A stretch of 38,363 bases of DNA, taken from NCBI GenBank assembly GCA_023705945.1, contig BPTM01000115.1, positions 1 to 38,363 of the forward strand. Reading direction: 5' to 3'. Below are positions 18,615 through 27,318 of the stretch, piece by piece (position 1 is the first letter of the stretch; each line of letters begins with the position of its first letter). Source of the DNA: Candidatus Heimdallarchaeota archaeon (GTDB taxonomy: Archaea; Asgardarchaeota; Heimdallarchaeia; Heimdallarchaeales; Heimdallarchaeaceae). The notes beneath the pieces are model-generated. The model worked only from the letters and a program-made list of their open reading frames with translations, was not told the origin of the DNA and searched no databases. The translations under genes were made by a program, and so were the position numbers.

Positions 18615-19682
18615 TCAGATATTTGTTGAAAGAAGTATATTTCTTAATTCTAATACATCATTGAGTATCAAATATATCGCATTATCCAATGTTCGAAACA
18701 AATCTCCAACCGTTATCATTAACTGAACATTCTTCCTACGTTCTGTTTCAGCAAAAAGAGCTTTTTTGACTTTTAAATCTATATTCTCTGCTTTCTCAAA
18801 TGTTACTAAGAAGATTTTTGATTTAGGATCACGTTTTTTCAATTCATCAATATTTCTTATATGTCTAGTTGCTGATGTAATATCCTCACATGAAGCCAAA
18901 TAGATATAATAATCCATTTCTCTGAAATACTCTTTTCCAGCTATTGTTTCTAAGTCAAACAGAAGTGTAAGCACAATTCTCATAAAGTAAGTATCAATTC
19001 TGGAAACAAACTCATTTCTACTAAATTCATAGATAAAATCTATATTTTGATAATGGAATAGAGACTGAATTATCAGATTGTAGGAAAGCGAGTCAGAAGT
19101 AATTATCCCTATTTTGGTTCTTCGATTGAGGAGGTTAGAAATTTGTTGAATTGTATTAAAACGAGAAGATATATCACGTACTATATTCTCTAGACCCTTT
19201 GATTTTATCTGCTCATCTAGCAAGATGTTTTCGATAAGAGACTCACTTAAGGAAATCAAGTTGTTATCAGAGATTTGGATGATGTCTGTATATTGCTGTA
19301 AGAAAGATTCAACCGTATCATAGATTTTACTATGTCCAAACTTTACTTTCTGGTCGCATTGTTTGTCATAGATAATTAATAATTGACAGAATGACATATT
19401 GTTTGAAGCTTTTGATCTCATCACTCTATTTTCAGAATCCGCTTTACGAAAAGATACAATAAGTAAATGATATTTCCCAAAATGTGGAATGGGTAATGGT
19501 CCATATATCTCTAAATTGGGTGACGATGCAGATATAACGGGACTGTAGAAATTTCCCATTCCCATTATTTCTTCTTTTGAGATATCTGGGTTGGGTATAG
19601 AACTCCTTAAAGTCATTCCCATCTCATCTAAAACTAATAAGGAAACATAGGGGATGAATAAGGTATCTGTCATCACAATCAA
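18615..19682 (-). CDS. Longin/roadblock-like N-terminal domain fused to degenerate Ras-like (pseudo-GTPase) domain
   Basis: N-terminal 'YVSLLVLDEMGMTL...KYHLLIVSFRK...FCQLLIIYDK'; C-terminal Ras-fold pattern 'TKIGIITSDSLSYNLIIQSLF...IVLTLLFDLETIAGKEYFREMDYYIYLASCEDITSATRHIRNIDELKKRDPKSKIFLVTFEKAEN' lacking the P-loop Lys and NKxD. Confidence 0.55.
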   Translation of the reverse strand: MIVMTDTLFIPYVSLLVLDEMGMTLRSSIPNPDISKEEIMGMGNFYSPVISASSPNLEIYGPLPIPHFGKYHLLIVSFRKADSENRVMRSKASNNMSFCQLLIIYDKQCDQKVKFGHSKIYDTVESFLQQYTDIIQISDNNLISLSESLIENILLDEQIKSKGLENIVRDISSRFNTIQQISNLLNRRTKIGIITSDSLSYNLIIQSLFHYQNIDFIYEFSRNEFVSRIDTYFMRIVLTLLFDLETIAGKEYFREMDYYIYLASCEDITSATRHIRNIDELKKRDPKSKIFLVTFEKAENIDLKVKKALFAETERRKNVQLMITVGDLFRTLDNAIYLILNDVLELRNILLSTNI

Positions 19683-19716
19683 ATTGAGGGTTTTATTAAA
19701 GTAAGGTCTACTTCAA

Positions 19717-20247
19717 TTACAAACTGTTTTCCTTCTTCTTATCCTTTGTGAAAGAATCTTCATACAATTTTTCAATATGTATTCTACCTTTCATAGGATC
19801 TTTCTCAATAAGAGCTTCGAGAATACCGAAAAGTAATATGATACGACACAAACGAATCAAATGGTAACCTATTCCAATACTATTTCGTACTACAGTACTA
19901 GCAGGAACCAGAAAGATGATACTTTCAGTCCAGAAAGTATTTGCAGATAAATGGTAATTTACAGATAGTTCCATAGCATAAGACATACCTATAGCGATAG
20001 CGATAAGCAAAAGTCTCACAATTCTACTATTTGAACTTTTTAGGAATTTAATTCCATAAAGTAATTCAACATCTTGTAATCCAACAAGCAGTGTTGCTGC
20101 AAGTAGAAACCAGAGAGGAGGAGATTCATGTAAGTCAATCCAGTTAATAGCAAATCCCTCAGAATCATACATAGCTGGAGTTAAAACGCTTACAAATGCT
20201 AAAGTAAAAACCAGCAATGATAACGAGGAAGATAATCTCATCGACAA
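19717..20247 (-). CDS. Multi-TM membrane protein, unknown function
   Basis: 176 aa with about 4 hydrophobic segments; charged C-terminal tail. Confidence 0.75.
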   Translation of the reverse strand: MSMRLSSSLSLLVFTLAFVSVLTPAMYDSEGFAINWIDLHESPPLWFLLAATLLVGLQDVELLYGIKFLKSSNSRIVRLLLIAIAIGMSYAMELSVNYHLSANTFWTESIIFLVPASTVVRNSIGIGYHLIRLCRIILLFGILEALIEKDPMKGRIHIEKLYEDSFTKDKKKENSL

Positions 20248-20345
20248 AAAGAGACAAAGCGTACTTATATACTTTACCTTTTAATTTCAATTTAAATCAC
20301 GCATAAACACAATAGTACATATGAATTTGCTCATAATTGTGCATA

Positions 20346-20353
20346 TTTAAATA
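20346..20353 (+). promoter_or_regulatory. TATA box for the 20377 gene
   Basis: TTTAAATA about 24 nt before the ATG; spacing consistent with a leaderless archaeal transcript. Confidence 0.55.
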
Positions 20354-20376
20354 TGAGTCATTCAAGATAAAAGTAG

Positions 20377-21399
20377 ATGTCAGAAGAAATTAAACCACAA
20401 TTTATGGATGATGATATCGCAGTAGCAGAAGTTGTTGATTCTGGGAACAAGATATCTCACAGAACAAGAAAGATCATAACATGGTCTGCACTAATCGTCG
20501 TATTTGTAAAAGTTATTGAAATGTTCATCGGACCATTTATTCAAAGTGTAAGCTTATTTTTATCGATCTCATTATTTATCGTCGGTGATTTAGTACTAAT
20601 AGGCTTAGCTACTGGTTTCTACCTCTTCTATAAAGAGGAGAAAAACAGCTATTTGTTGTATTCTTCAATTTTAGTACTAATAGGAGGAATAATCAACATA
20701 CCAAGTTATATTATCATTGGTTTAAAAGAAGCTCAAATAATTCTCACATCAGAAACTGATACACTTGTTATAAACATACTATCTATTATCTCACTTGTTT
20801 CTTTACTCGCAGCTTTTGTATTAATGAAACAGACTTTAGATGGATTTAGAAAGGAAAAGAGAAATATTCTCAAAGGTCAGGTATCCCTTCCACTTGGATA
20901 TCTACTGAAACTAGTGTATGTTGTAATGTACATGATAATACCCCTTAAAGATATACAATACATTGACTCTGAAGGAAATCTTGCTATCCTAGAAGAATTT
21001 CGAACATTCAATAATGTTGCATATTATATCGGTCTGGCGGCTGTTGTTATGGTTCTTTGGGGGTTCTGGTACTTACGTCGAGCCTATTCAATTCTAGATA
21101 AACTTCCGGAAGGATTCTTTGAAAAACAAGAAGCTCGGCAAGCTGCAATTACTCAACAGAGAGCTCAGAGATCTCAGAAATCTCAGAGAACTGCTCAATC
21201 TAAGTTAGGTTTAGGGAGACAAAGACCCATCCCTCCTTCACAAAGAAAAGAAGATGAAATTGATTACAAAACCACAATAATCCCTCCTGAAGAATTCAAA
21301 GGTAAAAAAATGTTCTGTGTCAAATGTGGTCTAGAACTTGAACATGATGCAATTTTCTGTTCGAATTGTGGTGAAACAAACCCTTACATTAACAGGTGA
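20377..21399 (+). CDS. Multi-TM membrane protein with C-terminal zinc ribbon
   Basis: About 6 TM helices; C-terminal 'MFCVKCGLELEHDAIFCSNCGE' (CxxC...CxxC). Confidence 0.85.
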   Translation: MSEEIKPQFMDDDIAVAEVVDSGNKISHRTRKIITWSALIVVFVKVIEMFIGPFIQSVSLFLSISLFIVGDLVLIGLATGFYLFYKEEKNSYLLYSSILVLIGGIINIPSYIIIGLKEAQIILTSETDTLVINILSIISLVSLLAAFVLMKQTLDGFRKEKRNILKGQVSLPLGYLLKLVYVVMYMIIPLKDIQYIDSEGNLAILEEFRTFNNVAYYIGLAAVVMVLWGFWYLRRAYSILDKLPEGFFEKQEARQAAITQQRAQRSQKSQRTAQSKLGLGRQRPIPPSQRKEDEIDYKTTIIPPEEFKGKKMFCVKCGLELEHDAIFCSNCGETNPYINR

Positions 21400-21403
21400 A
21401 AAA

Positions 21404-22126
21404 ATGGATACGTCCAAGGATATTGTAAAACATCTTTTTTATTCAACTTGGACTATGGTTTTGATTCAATCCATAATTACCGTAAGCAGTACTATGCTTG
21501 CAGAAAGATATAAGAATTTACCTTTGATTCTATCAATAGTATTTGATTGTGTAATTATACTTTTTGCAATAGGAATCATACGAGCAGGAAGAGAAAATCG
21601 AGAACTTAAATTTTGGTTACCAACGAGTATAATATTTTTAGTTAGTGCAATATCTGACATTGGTGTTGTAATTCTTTATTACATTCTGGGTAGAGAGCAA
21701 ATATGGGATTCATCTCCTGTTATCTTTGTAAGATTAGCCTTACGAATTGTATTTTTCGTATCATTAGTAGTTGCATTTATGCTGAATAAATACTTCTTTG
21801 ATGACTTGCTAGATAAAAATGATACTAGCAGAAAGTCAGATTTGCTTCTTCCTATAGGGTTTCTAGTTTTATTTATTCCAAGTGTATTGAGTTGGTACAA
21901 AGTTTATATCTTTCCTCAACCATTACCTAGATGGTTAGAAATAACGGCATTCGTCTTATTCCTTTTAGCTCAATTTATTGTAATCCTTGGTTTTTTCCAA
22001 TTAACAAGTACACTAAACTTACTAAGGAGGAAAGATATTCAGCGACAGGAAGAATCTTTTGCATTAGAAGAAGAAGAAGGAAAAAATTTGGTTGAAATGA
22101 AAGATAAGAAAGAGGCGGGGAAATGA
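21404..22126 (+). CDS. Multi-TM membrane protein, unknown function
   Basis: Likely start ATG at 21404 (MDTSKDIVKHLF), 4 nt after the previous stop, rather than the track start at 21338 inside the upstream gene; about 6 TM. Confidence 0.8.
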   Translation: MDTSKDIVKHLFYSTWTMVLIQSIITVSSTMLAERYKNLPLILSIVFDCVIILFAIGIIRAGRENRELKFWLPTSIIFLVSAISDIGVVILYYILGREQIWDSSPVIFVRLALRIVFFVSLVVAFMLNKYFFDDLLDKNDTSRKSDLLLPIGFLVLFIPSVLSWYKVYIFPQPLPRWLEITAFVLFLLAQFIVILGFFQLTSTLNLLRRKDIQRQEESFALEEEEGKNLVEMKDKKEAGK

Positions 22127-22782
22127 GTCTCTACAGAAATGCTAAATTTTTTACTAGTGGGAGCATACTTGTCATTTTCTTCTACATAATATTAGGTATT
22201 TTTTCTTATGGTTTTACATTTTCTGTAGTCGGTAAATGGGATCCCATACAGATATTATATGCTCCAATTATCCTTGGTTTAGCTGGAATGGGTAAAGCTG
22301 CATTGAATTTAAGCAAAGAAAAAGAATTTGCATGGGAACATGGAAAACAGATTGCTTTATTTATTTTTGTAGGTTCAGGATTATTACTACTCGGATTACT
22401 TCTACTAATCATAACAACTTGGATTGAATCTGAAATTCTTGTTTATCTTGGTGATATAGGTCTTATTTTATCTTGCTTTGCATATGCTATAGGATTTTTC
22501 TTCTTTCAGAGGCAATTATCATCTCTTTACCTCAAAAGAGTGATTGTCAAGTATCCCAAACACTTTATATCTATAGGTTTTGGAGTTCAGTCCCTAGCCT
22601 ATACAATATTATTCATAAATTGGTTTGTTTCAGACGTAACAATAACAGCTACAATAGTAATTGTTGGGATAGTAATAGCAGCTATATCGATTTTGCTTCT
22701 AATCGTAGGATTTATCCAAATAAACATTGCATTTCGAGCTTATCCACATTTAATAGAAAATGAAGAAATTAGACCTGGGTAA
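22123..22782 (+). CDS. Multi-TM membrane protein, unknown function
   Basis: 219 aa, about 6 TM; ATGA overlap with the previous gene. Confidence 0.8.
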   Translation: MSLYRNAKFFTSGSILVIFFYIILGIFSYGFTFSVVGKWDPIQILYAPIILGLAGMGKAALNLSKEKEFAWEHGKQIALFIFVGSGLLLLGLLLLIITTWIESEILVYLGDIGLILSCFAYAIGFFFFQRQLSSLYLKRVIVKYPKHFISIGFGVQSLAYTILFINWFVSDVTITATIVIVGIVIAAISILLLIVGFIQINIAFRAYPHLIENEEIRPG

Positions 22783-22784
22783 TC

Positions 22785-23654
22785 TCAATCTTTGTTAACT
22801 AACAGTTGAGATGTTTGTAATAGGTCGTTTATTTTTCTCTTTATTTGATACTCATCTGACAGAATTGCAAAAGATACTTTGAATTGATGAATATTTTCGA
22901 GCTTACCAACCAGATTTGATAAAACTGAAGCTATTTCATTGATTGATTCATGGCCTTCTTCTTTTGTGATTATGCCTAGAAAAGTAACAAATAAATCAAA
23001 TCTTCTTTTCTGAGAGAGAAGATTTATCATATTGGTTGCTTTCACTACTTGCATTTTGTCCAAGGGATTAAAAATAAATAAGAAACCCTCTGATAATTCG
23101 AAGAGAAGATTGGCAAGAGAAGTTATTTCACGTCTATAATTAATCACACAGAATTGACATTCTACACTCTCATTACCTATACTTATTTCTTCATTTATCG
23201 GTTCGTATCCACCCTCATAATTATATGTAACTTGAAGATTTCCTTTGGTTAAGTATTTGTCAATAACTCCTTGTACCAGAAAGTTTTCTCCATAAACAGT
23301 AATCTTTACCTTTGCTTTTTTTTCCAATCGTAAATTTCTAGCAAAGTCTTCCTGTATTATTTCCTTTGATAGTAAAGAAGACGGTGAGTATGCCCTAGGT
23401 CCTGTACTCTGGTACCAAGAAACAAAGTTTTCTTTGATTTCATCAGTAACATCACGTACAAGTTCAGGTGTAATAAATATTTTTTTGCCAGAAACTGCTA
23501 ATCCGAAGGCCATAGGTAGCTTATTGATGAAATCAGCGAGATCTTGAGAATTTATACTAATTATTGATGAGAGTATTTCTAATTCCCAGACATTCTTCTT
23601 ATCGATTAGAGAAAGAAGTTGCTCAGCAATAGCATTTTCCTTTTCTGAACTCAT
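22785..23654 (-). CDS. N-terminal helical/winged-helix-like region fused to degenerate Ras-like (pseudo-GTPase) domain
   Basis: 'KVKITVYGENFLVQGVIDKYLTKGN...VECQFCVINYRREITSLANLLFELSEGFLFIFNPLDKMQVVKATNMINLLSQKRRFDLFVTFLGIITKEEG...FKVSFAILSDEYQIKRKINDLL' follows the Ras-like strand/helix order without GxxxxGKS/T. Confidence 0.6.
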   Translation of the reverse strand: MSSEKENAIAEQLLSLIDKKNVWELEILSSIISINSQDLADFINKLPMAFGLAVSGKKIFITPELVRDVTDEIKENFVSWYQSTGPRAYSPSSLLSKEIIQEDFARNLRLEKKAKVKITVYGENFLVQGVIDKYLTKGNLQVTYNYEGGYEPINEEISIGNESVECQFCVINYRREITSLANLLFELSEGFLFIFNPLDKMQVVKATNMINLLSQKRRFDLFVTFLGIITKEEGHESINEIASVLSNLVGKLENIHQFKVSFAILSDEYQIKRKINDLLQTSQLLVNKD

Positions 23655-23757
23655 AGGAGGGTACTAATTCGAACTACTTTAAAATAATTTCTACGTGTAG
23701 AATTTTGGTTAAGCATTAAAGTTTTAAATACCACGCTTTTTTATCATTTGTTAATAT

Positions 23758-24750
23758 TTGGTGTATCTAATGGAAATATTTGTTGGATTTGAATGGTGGC
23801 ATTACCTTCTCTTGTTTGGTGCCGGATTAATTTCTGGAGCAGTTTCTCCTACTTTTGGTATTGGAGGAGGTTTGCTAAATGTTCCTATACTATTGCTTGG
23901 GTTTCCATCTCTTCTGGAAATTTTTGTCTCTGCTACAGGTGCTGTAAATTTAACAGTTGGTGATGTAGCAACAGTTACATCTTTAGGAGTTATTATTGTA
24001 ACAGCTTTAAGTGGATCTATTTCCTATATTAGAGAAAAACGTATTGATTTCAGAGTAGCTATAACATTTATGATTTTTGCAATTCCAGGAGCTGTTTCTG
24101 GAGCATTATTCTCAAATTTGTTCATCAAGAAACAGAATGTTGAGATTGATCTTTATCAAATCATTTTTGCTATTACAATGCTTTTGATTGCGGGATATAA
24201 AATTACAACGATTCTCATTAGCTGGAGTAAGAAAAGACGAGGGATTCCAGTAAAAGAAAAAATAATCAACAAAGTTGAAATTAAGGAAAGTCAGAAGGAT
24301 AAACCATGGTGGTTACACACTGTTCTCTATAGAGAACTTGAAGACAAAAGAGGAACCAAATTCGAGTACAAAGCAAAGTTGTTACCAGGAGTACTAATAG
24401 CAACTGGTGGTGGATTTATCGGTTCTCTCCTAGGTTTAGGGGGAGGAGTTATCTATGTACCAATACTGACAATGGGATTAGGGCTTCCTGCAGCAGTTGC
24501 AACAGCTACATCAACATTCACAATCCTATTTGCGACTCCCTTTGGTTTAGGTCTTCGTTTAATTCTTGGATCGTATATTCATTGGGGGATAGTTATTTGT
24601 ATGGCAGCAGGAACTTTAATTACTGCAAACATAGTTCCAAGATTCTTACACAAAATAAAATCAGAAGCAATCTTAACAGGATTTTGGCTGATCGCTATAT
24701 TTGCAGCTGTTAGGGTACTAATAAAAGTACTTACGGATATTAGTATTTAA
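23758..24750 (+). CDS. TauE/SafE-family sulfite/anion exporter
   Basis: Two repeat halves with 'SGAVSPTFGIGGGLLNVPILLLG' and 'GSLLGLGGGVIYVPILTMGLGLPAAVATATSTF'. Confidence 0.92.
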   Translation: MVYLMEIFVGFEWWHYLLLFGAGLISGAVSPTFGIGGGLLNVPILLLGFPSLLEIFVSATGAVNLTVGDVATVTSLGVIIVTALSGSISYIREKRIDFRVAITFMIFAIPGAVSGALFSNLFIKKQNVEIDLYQIIFAITMLLIAGYKITTILISWSKKRRGIPVKEKIINKVEIKESQKDKPWWLHTVLYRELEDKRGTKFEYKAKLLPGVLIATGGGFIGSLLGLGGGVIYVPILTMGLGLPAAVATATSTFTILFATPFGLGLRLILGSYIHWGIVICMAAGTLITANIVPRFLHKIKSEAILTGFWLIAIFAAVRVLIKVLTDISI

Positions 24751-24752
24751 TT

Positions 24753-26069
24753 TTAAAGGGATAATCTTACCCTGTATCCTTTTTCTAATTTTTCCGGCAT
24801 TGGTAAAGGTTCTCCATCCATACCATAAACCATTGTTACAGTACATCCATACAATTCTTCTAAAGACGCTGTTTTTATCGGTAATTGAATATCTATCAGA
24901 TAAAATGACTTTGATCCGAACTTGTAAGATTCTGGAGGTTGAAAAATCACATTTTTAAGTTTTCCTTCAATAATATCTAATATCCTTCCGCTACTAAAAC
25001 CATCACCGTATGGATTTGTAAATTCTTTCATTTTCTTCATTGTGTCTTTATCTGATAAAACGAGTTCAATTGTTTGAAGAATTTCAAGAGCTTTGGGTCG
25101 TACAAGAAAGTTAACTCCTCCTTCAACTGTTTCTGGTCTCTCAGTATTTGGTCTGATTGTGATGCATGGGATTTTCAATATGGACGCTTCTTCAACTATA
25201 CCTCCTGAATCAGTGATAATGAGGTGACACTTCTCATCTGTTAGTAGTTTTAGCATTGACAAATAATTTACAGACTTGTAAATATACAGCCCTTCTATCT
25301 GTTTGAATTTGTCGAATAATTTATACTCGTGTAATCTCTTTTCTGTTCTAGGATGTAATAAAAAGATTTTCAGATATCCTCTGAAAGATTCTAAGGCTTG
25401 GATAATTTCTAACAGGTTCTCTTTGTCATCAACATTAGATATTCTGTGGATTGTACAAATAGAATATTCTCCTTTTACATCTTGAAGAATCTTGTTAGCC
25501 TGGGAAGTCTTCGTTTTAGATAATTTTGAGGAGTAGATACGAATTGCATCTACGATAGTATTTCCTGTATTGAACACTCTTTTGGGTTCAATTCCTTCAT
25601 TAAGGAGATTCAAGACAGCTCTGTCTGAAGGTGCGAAATGAAGTGTTGCAATGCTATCTGCAATTTTACGATTAATTTCTTCGGGCATTGTACTATCATA
25701 AGATCTCAAACCTGCTTCAATATGACCAAAGGGGATATTATTTTGATTACTAGCTAAAGCAGCTGCTAGCACACTTATTGTATCACCTACTGCTAACACG
25801 ATATCAGGTTTATTCTTCTTATAATAATTCCCAAGTTTTGTTATCATCTTTCCCAGTTGAATATGGAGAGTTGGGGATTTTACATCTAGATTGATATCAG
25901 GAGAAGGTATGTTTAAGGATTCCAAGAATTGCTCTGACATTTCAACATCGTAATGTTGACCTGTATGGATTATATTGAAGGAAATCTCTCTTTTCTCAGC
26001 TTCATGGATTATTGGAGCTAATTTTATTATTTCAGGTCTTGTTCCTAGAACAAATGAAATAGAAACCAT
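24753..26069 (-). CDS. wecB: UDP-N-acetylglucosamine 2-epimerase with C-terminal extension
   Basis: 'VLGTRPEIIKLAPII', 'IHTGQHYDVEMSEQF', 'FGHIEAGLRSYDSTMPEEINRKIAD', 'TDSGGIVEEASILKIPCITIRPNTERPETVE'. Confidence 0.93.
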   Translation of the reverse strand: MVSISFVLGTRPEIIKLAPIIHEAEKREISFNIIHTGQHYDVEMSEQFLESLNIPSPDINLDVKSPTLHIQLGKMITKLGNYYKKNKPDIVLAVGDTISVLAAALASNQNNIPFGHIEAGLRSYDSTMPEEINRKIADSIATLHFAPSDRAVLNLLNEGIEPKRVFNTGNTIVDAIRIYSSKLSKTKTSQANKILQDVKGEYSICTIHRISNVDDKENLLEIIQALESFRGYLKIFLLHPRTEKRLHEYKLFDKFKQIEGLYIYKSVNYLSMLKLLTDEKCHLIITDSGGIVEEASILKIPCITIRPNTERPETVEGGVNFLVRPKALEILQTIELVLSDKDTMKKMKEFTNPYGDGFSSGRILDIIEGKLKNVIFQPPESYKFGSKSFYLIDIQLPIKTASLEELYGCTVTMVYGMDGEPLPMPEKLEKGYRVRLSL

Positions 26070-26121
26070 TAGTAATATTAATTCTTTGAAAAATATAAGT
26101 TTTTAGTGAAATTGAGCAAGA

Positions 26122-27219
26122 TTAAGCCATAAGAGTAAAATTTTCCTCTAATAGTGTTTGTACATGTTCAATTTGCTCCTCTGTTAGCATTTCATTTGCT
26201 TTGAAATCCATGAGATAACTATCCAACTCTTTCATAACCAGTTTTGTGGCTTTAGCTAATACTTTGCTTGAAATCTTCGTTTGTATTATAATGAAGATTT
26301 TTTCTCCTACATAGAATGACATGGTAGAGGAACTAGTTTTCAATTCTCTGAATTGCTCTTCCTCGGTTGTAGCTACATATTCACGAACAAAGTGAAAAAG
26401 TCCAGCAAGATATCCTGAAGCTGCTATTATTTTTTCTTCAAAAGATATCCTTCTACCTCGTAGAGGAGAATAACCTATCAGAGGGTTACCTTCTCTATCT
26501 ACAACTAAAATCGCCTCAATACCATGAGATAGTGATTGGCTTTGATAGAATGAAACTATTAAGACAACAACGAAAGTATATGCGAGATCTGCTATATTAA
26601 AAGCTAGAATATCTTCTTCAAGCATCTTCCTTCGTAAAGTTACTAGAACTGCAAAACCAATTAATAGTATAATAAGAAGTAAGGTTATGTCCAGTTTTAC
26701 CTTTAATCGCTTATTTTTTGATGAGGATGCTAGTTTGAAGTATCGTATATAGACACCTAGTAAGAGGAAGGAACTTACTAAAATTAAAGAACCATAAATG
26801 AATCCATAAATATCTGTCAAAATAACATCATAAATTGATATAGTTAAAAGTTTGAAACTCTCTATTGATCCATCTAGTGGTATAACTATGAAATAAAGTG
26901 CTAAAGTAGATAGACTGATTGCAAGAATTCTACTAGCTCTGGACGTTATAATCATAGATTGTTCTAAACAAGCTGCAAAAAGGATAATTAAGGCAACTGC
27001 TTGAACAACCTGTAAAGCACGATATAGAATTAATAATGTTGGATTCTGGTTTTCTAATACCTCAATTATTTCAAATATTCCATAAGATACGAGAAATGCT
27101 ACCCATAGTTTATAGAACGGATTTTGTCTTTTAATTCCCCAGTACGTTGCAATAGCTCCGCCCAATATTAACGCTACGGCTACAACATATTTGAAGATAA
27201 TATACGTTTGGTCAAACAT
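26122..27219 (-). CDS. 7TM membrane protein with C-terminal roadblock/longin-like domain
   Basis: About seven hydrophobic segments over 230 aa, then 'GIEAILVVDREGNPLIGYSPLRGRRISFEEKIIAASGYLAGLFHFVREYV...FYVGEKIFIIIQTKISSKVLAKATKLVMKELDSYL'. Confidence 0.65.
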   Translation of the reverse strand: MFDQTYIIFKYVVAVALILGGAIATYWGIKRQNPFYKLWVAFLVSYGIFEIIEVLENQNPTLLILYRALQVVQAVALIILFAACLEQSMIITSRASRILAISLSTLALYFIVIPLDGSIESFKLLTISIYDVILTDIYGFIYGSLILVSSFLLLGVYIRYFKLASSSKNKRLKVKLDITLLLIILLIGFAVLVTLRRKMLEEDILAFNIADLAYTFVVVLIVSFYQSQSLSHGIEAILVVDREGNPLIGYSPLRGRRISFEEKIIAASGYLAGLFHFVREYVATTEEEQFRELKTSSSTMSFYVGEKIFIIIQTKISSKVLAKATKLVMKELDSYLMDFKANEMLTEEQIEHVQTLLEENFTLMA

Positions 27220-27318
27220 TTGAACCCCAACTGTTTACCTATAACTATACGAATAGAGCTTGGACTATAAAACATTTGTTAGAGGTAGGAAAGAGGATCT
27301 AAGGGTATTGAAAATTTT

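Noticed and set aside
22473-22763. 96-aa plus-strand ORF
   Set aside because: Alternate frame inside a TM-protein gene; low complexity.
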